DNA from: Acidothermaceae bacterium
GTDB taxonomy: Bacteria; Actinomycetota; Actinomycetes; Acidothermales; Acidothermaceae
DNA length: 9,567 bases
Direction: 5' to 3'
NCBI GenBank assembly: GCA_025925185.1
Contig: JAICLV010000099.1
Span: 1-9,567, forward strand
Part shown: in pieces, positions 1 to 6,347 of the stretch
How the letters are laid out: the number at the start of each line of letters is the position of its first letter
Position numbering within the stretch: the first letter of the stretch is position 1
The notes under the pieces: model-generated
What the model was told of the DNA's origin: nothing
Database searches by the model: none
What the model saw: only the letters and a program-made list of their open reading frames with translations
Position numbers and translations under genes: made by a program

Positions 1-260
1 ATCTGCCGCAGCACCGGCGCCATCTTCTGGCTGACCCGGCCGGCGACGATCATCAGGTCGGCCTGCCGCGGCGACGCGCGGAACACCTCCATGCCGAACC
101 GCGCGAGGTCGTACCGACCGGCGCCGGTCGACATCATCTCGATCGCGCAACAGGCGAGGCCGAACGTCGCGGGCCACAGCGAGCCCGCCCGCACCTGGCC
201 CGCGAGCTTCTCGACCGAAGTCAGCAGAAAGCCGCTGGGCAGCTTCTCTTCGATGCCCAT
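1..260 (-). CDS. nuoB: NADH-quinone oxidoreductase subunit B, 5' part only
   Basis: NuoB is the peripheral-arm subunit of respiratory complex I that carries iron-sulfur cluster N2, the last electron carrier before quinone. The window holds only the first 86 codons; the gene runs off the left edge. The translation begins [10 protein letters not shown] and contains the family hallmark [10 protein letters not shown], in which adjacent cysteines 37 and 38 are two of the four N2 ligands. It continues with the typical segments [26 protein letters not shown] and [11 protein letters not shown]. The remaining two cluster cysteines would lie beyond the window. The ATG is 9 bases after the nuoA stop codon, so the two are clearly one operon. 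The upstream Shine-Dalgarno match (GAGAA) is modest, which fits translational coupling to nuoA. Confidence 0.96.
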   Translation of the reverse strand, partial: MGIEEKLPSGFLLTSVEKLAGQVRAGSLWPATFGLACCAIEMMSTGAGRYDLARFGMEVFRASPRQADLMIVAGRVSQKMAPVLRQ

Positions 261-269
261 GTCAGGTTC

Positions 270-641
270 TCAATCCCATTCCAAGCCGCCGCGACGCCAC
301 ACGTACACGTAAGCGACGAACACGGTCACGATGAACAGCACCATCTCGACGAACAGAAAGACCGTCGCGCCGCCTTTTTGGGCGAAGGCCACCGCCCAGG
401 GGTACAAGAAGATGATCTCGATGTCGAAGACGATGAACAGCATCGCGGTCAGGTAGTACTTCACCGGGAACCTGCCGCCCCCGACCGGTTGCGGCGTCGG
501 CTCGATGCCGCACTCATACGCGTCGTACTTCGCCCGGTTGTAGCGACGCGGGCCGCTCAGCCGACCGGCGATGATCGAGAAGACTGCGAACCCGCCCGCG
601 AGTAGGAAGAGGGCGAGGATTGGAACGTAGCTGAAGACCAT
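270..641 (-). CDS. nuoA: NADH-quinone oxidoreductase subunit A
   Basis: NuoA is a small membrane subunit of complex I at the junction of the hydrophilic and membrane arms. The 123-residue product is of normal family length. It has three hydrophobic segments, at about residues 4-26, 65-85 and 91-112. It carries the conserved loop YDAYECGIEP, whose cysteine is the family landmark, followed by the signature FPVKYYLTAMLFIVFDIEIIFLYPWA. I chose the ATG giving MVFSYVPILA because AGGAG stands 5 bases upstream; the frame stays open to 689, but the extra 16 residues are not family-like. It lies 95 bases after the menJ-like gene and 9 bases before nuoB, so it starts the nuo operon or continues the quinone operon. 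A TAGACT hexamer on the minus strand at 700-705 could be a -10 box, but I see no good -35. Confidence 0.96.
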   Translation of the reverse strand: MVFSYVPILALFLLAGGFAVFSIIAGRLSGPRRYNRAKYDAYECGIEPTPQPVGGGRFPVKYYLTAMLFIVFDIEIIFLYPWAVAFAQKGGATVFLFVEMVLFIVTVFVAYVYVWRRGGLEWD

Positions 642-736
642 CGCCACTCCTCGCATCGAGCGTCGTTCGGCGGCTCGGGCGGACCCCAAACCGCTGTGCA
701 GTCTAGGCGGGCGGGCCGAGGGGCTCCGCGATGGGG

Positions 737-2068
737 TCAGGCCGCAGGGGCGAGCCGGCTCAGCCCGTTGATGATCCGGTCCATCGCGTCGCCACCGCGC
801 GGGTCGGTGAGGTTGGCGAGCAGCTTCAAGGTGAACCGCATCAACATCGGGTGCGGCAGCCCGCGTTTGGTGAGGGTGCGCATCACGCCCGGCTTGCCGA
901 TCAGGTTCACGAACAGCCGCCCGACCGTGTAGTAGCCGCCGTACCGCGCGTTCAGCGCCCGCGGATAGGCCCGCAGCGCCAACTCGCGGGCCGACCCGGC
1001 GGGGCGGGCCAGCGCCTGGGCGATCACCTCGGCCGCCAGCTCTCCCGACTCCATGGCGTACGCGATGCCCTCGCCGTTGGTCGGGTTGACCATCCCGCCT
1101 GCGTCGCCGACCAGGAGCACTCCACGGTCGTAATGCGGCTTTCGGTTGAAGCCCATCGGCAGCGCCGCGCCGCGAATCGGGCCGCGGGCGTGCTCCTCGT
1201 CAAATCCCCACTCGTCGGGCATTTGCGCCACCCAGCGCTTGAGCAGAGCGCGGTAATCGACGTTGCGGAACGAGGCCGACGTGTTCAAGATGCCGACGCC
1301 GACGTTGCTGGTGCCGTCGCCCATACCGAAAACCCAGCCGTAGCCGGGCAGCACCCGATCTTGACCGTCAATCCGATCCCACAGCTCGAGCCATGACTCA
1401 AGCCAGTCATCGTTGGTGCGTGGCGACTCGTAGTAGCGCCGGTACGCGACGCCCATCGGCCGGTTCTCACGGCGATGCAGGCCGAGGGCCAGCGACAGCC
1501 GGCTGGAGTTGCCGTCGGCCGCCACGATCACCGGTGCCTTGAAGACGAGGTCGCGCTCGGCGCCGATCGGTCGGGCTGTCACGCCGACGACCCGCCCCGA
1601 CCGGTCGTCGACGATCGGCGAGCCGGCAGGGGTCTGCTCGTGCAACGAGACCCCGAGCTTTTGCGCGCGTCGCGCCAGCGTCTGGTCAAAGTCGAGCCGC
1701 GTGCGAACCAGCCCGTAGTCGGGGAAGCTGGCGAGCTCCGGCCAGGGCATCTCGAGCCGCATGCCGCCACCGAGGATGCGAAGGCCGTGATTGCGCAGCC
1801 AGCCGGCCTCGGTGCTGGTGTCGATGCCGAGCTTGACGAGTTGCTTCACGGCTCGCGGCGTCAGACCGTCGCCGCACACCTTCTCGCGCGGGAACGCGCT
1901 CTTTTCCAGCAGGACGACGTCCAGGCCGGCCTGCGCGAGGTGGGCGGCCGTCGCCGACCCGCCAGGGCCGGCCCCAACCACGATCACGTCGGACTCAGTG
2001 ACCGGCAGCCCTTGCACGGAAGACGCCGAACGCACCGGGGCAGCTCCCCCGGTCGTCTCTTGGCTCAC
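737..2068 (-). CDS. menJ: Geranylgeranyl-reductase-family FAD oxidoreductase, probable menaquinone side-chain reductase (MenJ-like)
   Basis: A flavoprotein of 443 residues in the geranylgeranyl reductase family. In mycobacteria the relative MenJ saturates one isoprene unit of the menaquinone tail. Visible motifs are the Rossmann FAD site DVIVVGAGPGGSATAAHLA (residues 28-44), the family motif KVCGDGLTP (63-71), AADGNSS (183-189), and the second FAD motif GDAGGMVNPTNGEGIAYAMESG (321-342). No signal peptide or clear transmembrane helix is visible, so a soluble or peripheral membrane enzyme is expected. The start is GTG at 2068, with GGCGGTGA a few bases upstream. The first 25 or so residues (Ser/Thr/Ala rich) precede the conserved fold, so a GTG at codon 12 or 18 is possible. 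It follows menG by 65 bases and precedes nuoA. This placement between a menaquinone methyltransferase and complex I supports a menaquinone substrate; chlorophyll or archaeal-lipid reduction is unlikely here. The family is certain, the substrate is inferred. Confidence 0.85.
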   Translation of the reverse strand: MSQETTGGAAPVRSASSVQGLPVTESDVIVVGAGPGGSATAAHLAQAGLDVVLLEKSAFPREKVCGDGLTPRAVKQLVKLGIDTSTEAGWLRNHGLRILGGGMRLEMPWPELASFPDYGLVRTRLDFDQTLARRAQKLGVSLHEQTPAGSPIVDDRSGRVVGVTARPIGAERDLVFKAPVIVAADGNSSRLSLALGLHRRENRPMGVAYRRYYESPRTNDDWLESWLELWDRIDGQDRVLPGYGWVFGMGDGTSNVGVGILNTSASFRNVDYRALLKRWVAQMPDEWGFDEEHARGPIRGAALPMGFNRKPHYDRGVLLVGDAGGMVNPTNGEGIAYAMESGELAAEVIAQALARPAGSARELALRAYPRALNARYGGYYTVGRLFVNLIGKPGVMRTLTKRGLPHPMLMRFTLKLLANLTDPRGGDAMDRIINGLSRLAPAA

Positions 2069-2115
2069 CGATTCACCGCCTACGCACGCGCGAAAAGAAG
2101 GGGCTCGAAGTCTAT

Positions 2116-2145
2116 GTGTTACCCCGCGGCGTGTTACCCAGCGGA
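2116..2145. repeat. 15-bp imperfect tandem repeat duplicating the menG stop codon
   Basis: Two adjacent 15-base units (2116-2130 and 2131-2145) both begin GTGTTACCC on the plus strand and match at 13 of 15 positions. Read on the minus strand each contains a TAA. The second unit holds the true menG stop codon (2134-2136). The first holds another TAA in the same frame five codons later, so menG ends in two in-frame stops separated by four sense codons (His-Ala-Ala-Gly). It lies in the short gap before the menJ-like gene. Confidence 0.7.
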
Positions 2146-2856
2146 CCGGGTCGCCCGGTGCAGCGCGACGATCCCGCCGGTGAGGTTTCGCCAGGCCACC
2201 TGCTGCCAGCCGGCCGTCGAGATCAACTCGGCGAGCGCGGCCTGCCGGGGCCAGGCCCGGATCGACTCCGCCAGATACACGTAGGAGTCGGGGTTTGAGC
2301 TAACGCGGCTCACCACCTGTGGCATCACCGCCAGGTAGCGGTCGTACACCGCGCGGAACGGCGTCCATGTCGGAGCGCTGAACTCAGCGATGACCAGCCT
2401 CCCGCCGGGCTTCACCACCCGCGCGAACTCCACAAGCGCCGCCCGCGGGTCATGCACGTTGCGCAGTCCGAACGAGGTCGTCACCGCGTCGAACGCCCCG
2501 TCGGCGAACGGCAACGCGGTCGCGTCGCCCGCCACGAAGCGCACGCCGCCGACGTCCGCGCCACCGCGTTGCTTGGCCCCCTGCCGCAACATGCCGAGTG
2601 AGAAGTCGCAGGCGACGCACGTCGCGTCGTCCAGAACAAACGAAGCGGACGACGTGCCCGTGCCGGCGGCGACGTCGAGCACCCGCTCGCCGCTCTTCGC
2701 GCCGACCGCCCGCGCGACCGCCTTGCGCCACAGCCGGTCTTGGCCAAGGGAGAGCAGGTCGTTGACGAGGTCGTAGCGCTTGGCGACGCCGTCGAACATG
2801 GCCGCGACCTCGGCCGGCTCCTTGCGCAGGTCGGCTCTGGTCAGGCGGGTGGTCAT
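2134..2856 (-). CDS. menG: Demethylmenaquinone methyltransferase (UbiE/MenG)
   Basis: MenG transfers a methyl group from S-adenosylmethionine to demethylmenaquinone, a terminal step in menaquinone synthesis. The 240-residue length is normal. The UbiE signature [25 protein letters not shown] is at residues 21-45 and the SAM-binding motif [12 protein letters not shown] at 59-70. [26 protein letters not shown] (111-136) is the second UbiE signature, and [17 protein letters not shown] (146-162) follows. The ATG overlaps the stop codon of the upstream deaminase gene by four bases (ATGA), which strongly supports start 2856 and translational coupling; a second ATG three codons earlier (2865) is less likely. 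The reading frame extends upstream to 3237, but that part lies antiparallel in phase to the deaminase gene and is a shadow. A short tandem repeat surrounds the TAA stop. In quinone pathways of this type the same enzyme family serves both Men and futalosine routes. Confidence 0.95.
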   Translation of the reverse strand: MTTRLTRADLRKEPAEVAAMFDGVAKRYDLVNDLLSLGQDRLWRKAVARAVGAKSGERVLDVAAGTGTSSASFVLDDATCVACDFSLGMLRQGAKQRGGADVGGVRFVAGDATALPFADGAFDAVTTSFGLRNVHDPRAALVEFARVVKPGGRLVIAEFSAPTWTPFRAVYDRYLAVMPQVVSRVSSNPDSYVYLAESIRAWPRQAALAELISTAGWQQVAWRNLTGGIVALHRATRSAG

Positions 2857-3818
2857 GCCGGCCATCGCGCGGCCAGGTGGGCCTTGGTTTGCGGGTCGCA
2901 CAACGCGCCCGCCACCCCCGCGTCGTACAGGCGCTTGGGGTCGACGCCGAGCTCTAGGGCGATCGCGTGCTCGCGGCCGAGGTCGGTGTTGAACATCGCC
3001 GGATCGTCGGTGTTGAGGGTGCACAGCAGGCCGGCTTCGATCATTCTTGGCAGCGGGTGCTGCGCGAGGTCGGGGACCGCTTTGGTGCGCAGGTTGGACG
3101 TCGGGCAGACGTCGAGCACGATCTGCTTCTCGATGAGCTCCTGGGTGAGGGTCGGGTCGTCGATGGCGGAGATCCCGTGCCTTATGCGGTCGGCGCCCAG
3201 CGCGTCGATGGTCTCGCGGATCGACTCTGGGCCGCACACCTCGCCGGCGTGGGGAACCGCGCCCAGACCGCCGTCGCGGGCGATCGCGAACGCCTTGGCG
3301 TACGGCTGCGGCGGCATGTCCTTCTCGGGGCCGCCGATGCCGAAACCGACGATCCCGCGCTCGCGGTATTTGACGCAGCGGCGGGCGAGCTCTTCGACCG
3401 CCTCGACGTCGGCACCCCGGTAGGCGTCAGGCGTGAACCGGACGACGACGCCGTGCTCTTCGTACGCCTGCTGCGCGCCGTCGCAGTAGCCCTCGAAGAT
3501 GTCCTCCCAGCGGACGCCGCGCAGCACCCGCTCGATCGGCGAGAAGATCGCCTCAACGTAGACCGCGCCGTGGCTGCCCGCCTCGGCGGCGTAATCGAGG
3601 GTGATCTGCCGGAAGTCGTCGGCGCTGCGCATCACGTTCGTGGTGAGAATCCAGACCTCGATGAAGTGCGCGAAGTCGGTGAACTCGTAGAGCTTCGTGA
3701 CGCCCTCGACCGTGTCGGCGGGCAGCGGCAGCTCGTTGCGTCTTGCCAGGTCGAGCAACGTCTGCGGGCGCACCGCGCCTTCGAGGTGCACGTGAAGCTC
3801 GATCTTCGGATTACTCAC
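2853..3818 (-). CDS. Adenosine-deaminase-family enzyme, probable aminodeoxyfutalosine deaminase
   Basis: A zinc-dependent deaminase of the adenosine deaminase family, 321 residues. It shows the metal motif HVHLEG (H9 and H11), the segment GFGIGGPE (158-165), VPHAGE (metal His190, catalytic Glu193), RHGISAIDD (catalytic His214), and NTDDP (metal Asp271 and Asp272). In Streptomyces, which also uses MqnA and MqnE, a member of this family converts 6-amino-6-deoxyfutalosine to futalosine. Placement between mqnC and menG in a cluster with mqnE and mqnA makes that the likeliest substrate, although plain adenosine deaminase cannot be excluded from sequence alone. The chosen GTG ([14 protein letters not shown]) has AGGA seven bases upstream and places the metal motif at the usual distance from the N-terminus. 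The frame is open to 3941, but that extension would be translated through the inverted repeat at 3891-3932 and is not family-like. Its stop overlaps the menG start by four bases. Confidence 0.85.
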   Translation of the reverse strand: MSNPKIELHVHLEGAVRPQTLLDLARRNELPLPADTVEGVTKLYEFTDFAHFIEVWILTTNVMRSADDFRQITLDYAAEAGSHGAVYVEAIFSPIERVLRGVRWEDIFEGYCDGAQQAYEEHGVVVRFTPDAYRGADVEAVEELARRCVKYRERGIVGFGIGGPEKDMPPQPYAKAFAIARDGGLGAVPHAGEVCGPESIRETIDALGADRIRHGISAIDDPTLTQELIEKQIVLDVCPTSNLRTKAVPDLAQHPLPRMIEAGLLCTLNTDDPAMFNTDLGREHAIALELGVDPKRLYDAGVAGALCDPQTKAHLAARWPA

Positions 3819-4028
3819 CCGCTCATCCTGCCAGTGCTTCCGCGCCGTGCTCGCCGCCCGTCCGCCCGGCGTACCCCTGTAAACCCGACTGTTAGACACC
3901 GGCGTCCCTACCTCAGCGTGCGCTCGTCTAACGACCGTCATTCCACAGCTGCGGCACGGGTGCGCTCGGCCTCCACAGCTTGCGGCCGCCGCAGACAGCG
4001 GGGTGCGCTGCCGTCGCAGTCTGCTGCC
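3819..4028. other. Divergent intergenic region holding the left inverted repeat
   Basis: These 210 bases separate the leftward deaminase gene from the rightward AbiEi-DUF559 gene, so promoters for both should lie here unless the deaminase is read through from mqnC. The left 42-bp repeat occupies 3891-3932, 72 bases upstream of the deaminase start. I could not identify a convincing -35/-10 pair on either strand. The plus-strand gene lacks an evident Shine-Dalgarno sequence before its ATG, which leaves a leaderless or weakly translated transcript possible. Confidence 0.5.
3887..3932 (+). repeat. Left copy of 42-bp inverted repeat (core 3891-3932)
   Basis: The core starts GTTAGACA and ends GTCTAAC, so its two ends can pair over seven bases. 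It matches the reverse complement of 4969-5010 at 33 of 42 positions with no gap. The similarity extends outward: 3887-3909 and the reverse complement of 4992-5014 agree at 21 of 23 positions. The best-conserved inner block is CGGCGTCCCT. No other copy occurs in the window. Confidence 0.85.
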
Positions 4029-4946
4029 ATGCCGATCGAGCTAGCGCCGGCGCGCCTCGCGCTAAACGAGCTGGCACGGCTGCAAGACGACGTGCTGACG
4101 AGGCGGCAGCTGTACGACTGCGGATACACCGAGAGCGCGATCCGCGCATGCGTCAGAGTGCAGCGCTGGAGGACGTACGGGCGACGGGTCGTGGTCTTGC
4201 ACAACGGTCCGTTGACGACACGCCAGCGGTGGTGGGTAGCCGTACTTGCCCAGCACCACGCGGCGTTGGCTGGGATCACCGCCGCAACCGAGTACGGCCT
4301 GTCCGGCTTCCGCGACGACGCGATTCATTTACTTCTTGAGTTCGGCGCCCGCCGGCATCCCGTGCCCGGCGTACACCTGCATGTCTCGCGCCGGTTCGCA
4401 GCGGCGGACATCCATCCCGGGCGGGTGCTGCCGACCGTGCGAATCGAGCGAGCCCTAGTCGACGGGGCATCTTGGACGGCCTCTGAGCGAAAGGCGTGTG
4501 CCGTCCTCGCGGCCGGCGTCCAACAAAGGCTTACGACAGCAGCTCGGCTTAAGCCGGAACTCGCGGCGGCCACCGGTGCACACCATCACCGTTTGCTGAC
4601 ACGCGTGCTGTGGGACATCGAGGGCGGCGCGCAGTCGTTCGCCGAGATCGACGTCGGCCGGTGTGCCGCGCGCGCCGGACTTCCGCCTCCGATCCGGCAG
4701 GCGTTCCGCTACGACCGCGCCGGCAGGAAACGCTGGCTCGACGTCGACTTCAAAGGGTTCTCTGCGGAGATCGACGGAGCGGTGCACCTAAAACCGCTGC
4801 GGTACTGGGATGACATGGAGCGGCAGAACGACCTGGTGATCGTGACAGGCAAGCCGATCTTGCGGTTCTCGACGGTGGCTTTTCGGATCGCCCGCGAGGT
4901 GGTCATCGCACAGTTAACCGCAGCGGCGCGGCGGTTCGGCTGCTGA
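4029..4946 (+). CDS. AbiEi-like winged-helix / DUF559 (Vsr-like nuclease fold) protein
   Basis: A 305-residue protein of a type common in actinobacteria and usually annotated as AbiEi antitoxin domain-containing or DUF559. Residues 10-60 resemble the AbiEi-type winged helix, with LTRRQLYDCGYTESAIRACVRVQRWRTYGRRVVVLHNG. The middle (65-150) resembles the family's second domain. The C-terminal part (about 200-305) resembles DUF559, a PD-(D/E)xK/Vsr-like nuclease fold: AEIDVGRCAARAGLPPPIRQ, then WLDVDFKGFSAEIDG with candidate acidic residues D240, E247 and D249, then RYWDDMERQNDLV. No AbiEii-type toxin gene is adjacent, so a true toxin-antitoxin pair is not supported here. The ATG at 4029 starts at a family-like position, but no Shine-Dalgarno sequence precedes it. 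Two TTA codons (L101 and L296) contrast with neighbouring genes. It is transcribed against the flanking operon and lies between two inverted repeats. The true role is unknown. Confidence 0.8.
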   Translation: MPIELAPARLALNELARLQDDVLTRRQLYDCGYTESAIRACVRVQRWRTYGRRVVVLHNGPLTTRQRWWVAVLAQHHAALAGITAATEYGLSGFRDDAIHLLLEFGARRHPVPGVHLHVSRRFAAADIHPGRVLPTVRIERALVDGASWTASERKACAVLAAGVQQRLTTAARLKPELAAATGAHHHRLLTRVLWDIEGGAQSFAEIDVGRCAARAGLPPPIRQAFRYDRAGRKRWLDVDFKGFSAEIDGAVHLKPLRYWDDMERQNDLVIVTGKPILRFSTVAFRIAREVVIAQLTAAARRFGC

Positions 4947-4968
4947 ACGGCCCGCGCATCGGCAGCGC

Positions 4969-5014
4969 GTTAGACACTCCCGCGCTCATGGAGGGACGCC
5001 GTTGTCTAACAGCC
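4969..5014 (-). repeat. Right copy of 42-bp inverted repeat (core 4969-5010)
   Basis: This copy begins 22 bases after the stop codon of the AbiEi-DUF559 gene. On the plus strand it starts GTTAGACA and ends TGTCTAAC, an eight-base inverted pair, so a long-looped hairpin is possible. It lies between convergent genes (AbiEi-DUF559 and mqnC), where a bidirectional transcription stop would be useful. A short hairpin GCCC-GCC-GGGC (5012-5022) follows directly, then a G/C-rich stretch up to the mqnC stop codon at 5064. Confidence 0.85.
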
Positions 5015-5063
5015 CGCCGGGCGACGGACGGCCGCGGGGCGACGGGCGGCGGCGGGCGGCAGC

Positions 5064-6245
5064 TCAGGTGGCGGCGGCGAGTGGCAGGTCGCGGCGGAAC
5101 GCCGGCGCGGTCGAGGCGACGTGAGAGTGGATACGCGGGTCGGGCGCCGGGTCGTCGGCCGGCGTCCAGTGCACCCGCAGGTGGTTGTAGAGCGTGTCAC
5201 GCTGCGCCGGGACGCGATCGGCCGAGCGAATCAGGTGGATCAGCTCGGCGAGGTTCCAGCTGTGCTTCGCGCCGGCAGATGAGACGACGTTCTCCTCGAG
5301 CATCACCGAGCCGAGGTCGTCGGCGCCGTAGTGCAGGCCGAGCTGTCCGACCTCCTTGCCCAGCGTCAGCTGCGACACCTGCAGGTGCGCGATGTTGTCG
5401 AAGAACAGCCGCGCCACCGCGAGCAGCCGCAGGTACTCCAGCGGCGTCGCGAGCGTGCGGCCCTTCAGGTGGTTGTTCTCCGGCTGGTAAGTCCACGGGA
5501 TGAACGAGCGGAACCCGCCGGTGCGGTCTTGCACGTCGCGGATCAGCCGCAGGTGCTCGATGCGCTCGGCGTTCGTCTCGCCGGTGCCCATCATGAAAGT
5601 CGCGGTCGACTCGACGCCGAGCCCGTGTGCGGTCTCCATGACCTCGAGCCACACCGCGCCGGACTCCTTCAGCGGCGCGATCACCTGCCGCTGCCGGTCG
5701 ACCAAAATCTCCGCGCCCGCCCCGGCGAAGGAGTCGAGACCTGCCGCGCGCAGCCGTCGGATCACCTCTTCAAACGACAAGCCGGACACCCGCGAAATGT
5801 GCACGACCTCCGAGCCGCCAAGCGAGTGCAGCGCCAGTTGCGGGTAGGCCGCCCGGATCGCCGAGAATGTCTGCTCGTACCACTCGATGCCGAGGTCGGG
5901 GTTGTGCCCGCCCTGCAGCAGGATTTGCGTGGCGCCGAGGTCGACCGCCTCGCCGCACCGCCGCAGGATCTCCTCCAGCGAATGCGTCCAGCCCTCGGCA
6001 TGCTTGGGCGCGCGGTAAAACGCGCAGAACTTGCACGCCGTGACGCAGACGTTCGTGTAGTTGATGTTGCGGTCGATCAGATACGTCGCGATGTCTGCCT
6101 GCTCGCCAAAACGACGACGCCGGACGACGTCAGCGGCGCGCCCCAGTGCGTGCAGCGGCGCGTCGACGTAGAGGGTCAGAGCCTCGTCGGGAGTGAGGCG
6201 GCCGCCGTCCGCGGCCCGGTCGAGAATCGCTTGCACATCAGCCAC
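5064..6245 (-). CDS. mqnC: Cyclic dehypoxanthine futalosine synthase (radical SAM)
   Basis: MqnC is a radical SAM enzyme that cyclises dehypoxanthine futalosine to its spiro-ring form in the futalosine route to menaquinone. The 393-residue length is typical. The [4Fe-4S] motif CVTACKFC has cysteines 67, 71 and 74, preceded by NINYTNV. Further family segments are ATQILLQGGHNPDLGIEWY (105-123), SFAGAGAEILVDR, FMMGTGET, and HYGADDLGSVMLEENVVSSAGA, the MqnC/CofH-like C-terminal signature. The Y of FCAFYR and the QGGHNP block favour MqnC over MqnE. The start is GTG at 6245, 78 bases after the receiver gene; an AGG eight bases upstream is a weak ribosome site. The tandem hairpins at 6283-6347 lie just upstream. 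Downstream the operon is interrupted by the plus-strand AbiEi-DUF559 gene, with only about 50 bases before the right repeat. Confidence 0.95.
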   Translation of the reverse strand: MADVQAILDRAADGGRLTPDEALTLYVDAPLHALGRAADVVRRRRFGEQADIATYLIDRNINYTNVCVTACKFCAFYRAPKHAEGWTHSLEEILRRCGEAVDLGATQILLQGGHNPDLGIEWYEQTFSAIRAAYPQLALHSLGGSEVVHISRVSGLSFEEVIRRLRAAGLDSFAGAGAEILVDRQRQVIAPLKESGAVWLEVMETAHGLGVESTATFMMGTGETNAERIEHLRLIRDVQDRTGGFRSFIPWTYQPENNHLKGRTLATPLEYLRLLAVARLFFDNIAHLQVSQLTLGKEVGQLGLHYGADDLGSVMLEENVVSSAGAKHSWNLAELIHLIRSADRVPAQRDTLYNHLRVHWTPADDPAPDPRIHSHVASTAPAFRRDLPLAAAT

Positions 6246-6282
6246 GCCGTCAGCCTAGCCGGGAGGCCGGTCAGGCCAAACC

Positions 6283-6347
6283 GCGCGGCAGACGCCGCGC
6301 TACACGGCGCGGCAGACGCCGCGCTACACGGCGCGGCAGACGCCGCG
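6283..6347. repeat. 24-bp tandem repeat of short hairpins, 2.7 copies
   Basis: Units at 6283-6306 and 6307-6330 are identical, and 6331-6347 is a third partial copy of 17 bases. Each unit contains GCGCGGC-AGAC-GCCGCGC, a seven-base stem with a four-base loop (the last stem is one base shorter). The repeat spans the stop codon of the receiver gene (TAG, 6324-6326). Because the unit is 24 bases, a second TAG follows in the same frame eight codons later. The hairpins have no T-tract. They could attenuate or end transcription, or stabilise the upstream mRNA. Confidence 0.9.

Larger units (their letters stand above)
3887..5014 (+). mobile_element. Candidate cassette: AbiEi-DUF559 gene between inverted repeats
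   Basis: About 1.13 kb consisting of one plus-strand gene and two inverted 42-bp sequences placed at its two sides, within an otherwise minus-strand menaquinone operon. The outer ends both read CTGTTAGACA going inward, as in terminal inverted repeats. There is no transposase, and I see no target-site duplication: the flanking bases are AAACCC on the left and CGCCGG on the right. The gene has two TTA codons and more A/T-ending codons than its neighbours. Together these suggest a transferred unit, but the repeats could equally be binding sites for the encoded winged-helix protein or stem-loops that end transcription on both sides. The repeat pair is observed; mobility is inference. Confidence 0.4.

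Noticed and set aside
3819..3941. Longer N-terminus of the deaminase (start at 3941)
   Set aside because: The extension is not family-like and would run through the 42-bp repeat; the GTG at 3818 has a good ribosome site and the metal motif then falls at the usual position.
2967..4028. Very long plus-strand open frame leading into the AbiEi-DUF559 gene
   Set aside because: It is antiparallel to the deaminase gene, whose protein is clearly family-like. The upstream part is a G/C-driven open frame and resembles nothing; only the part from about 4029 looks like a protein.
4029..4946. AbiE type IV toxin-antitoxin pair
   Set aside because: No AbiEii nucleotidyltransferase gene lies beside it, and the C-terminus resembles DUF559 rather than the AbiEi antitoxin C-terminal domain.
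5011..5063. G-quadruplex in the G-rich plus strand after the right repeat
   Set aside because: The runs of three or more G are separated by one loop of about 14 bases, too long for a convincing intramolecular quadruplex.
6283..6347. Possible CRISPR array
   Set aside because: The repeats are directly adjacent with no unique spacers, and there are fewer than three full units and no cas genes.
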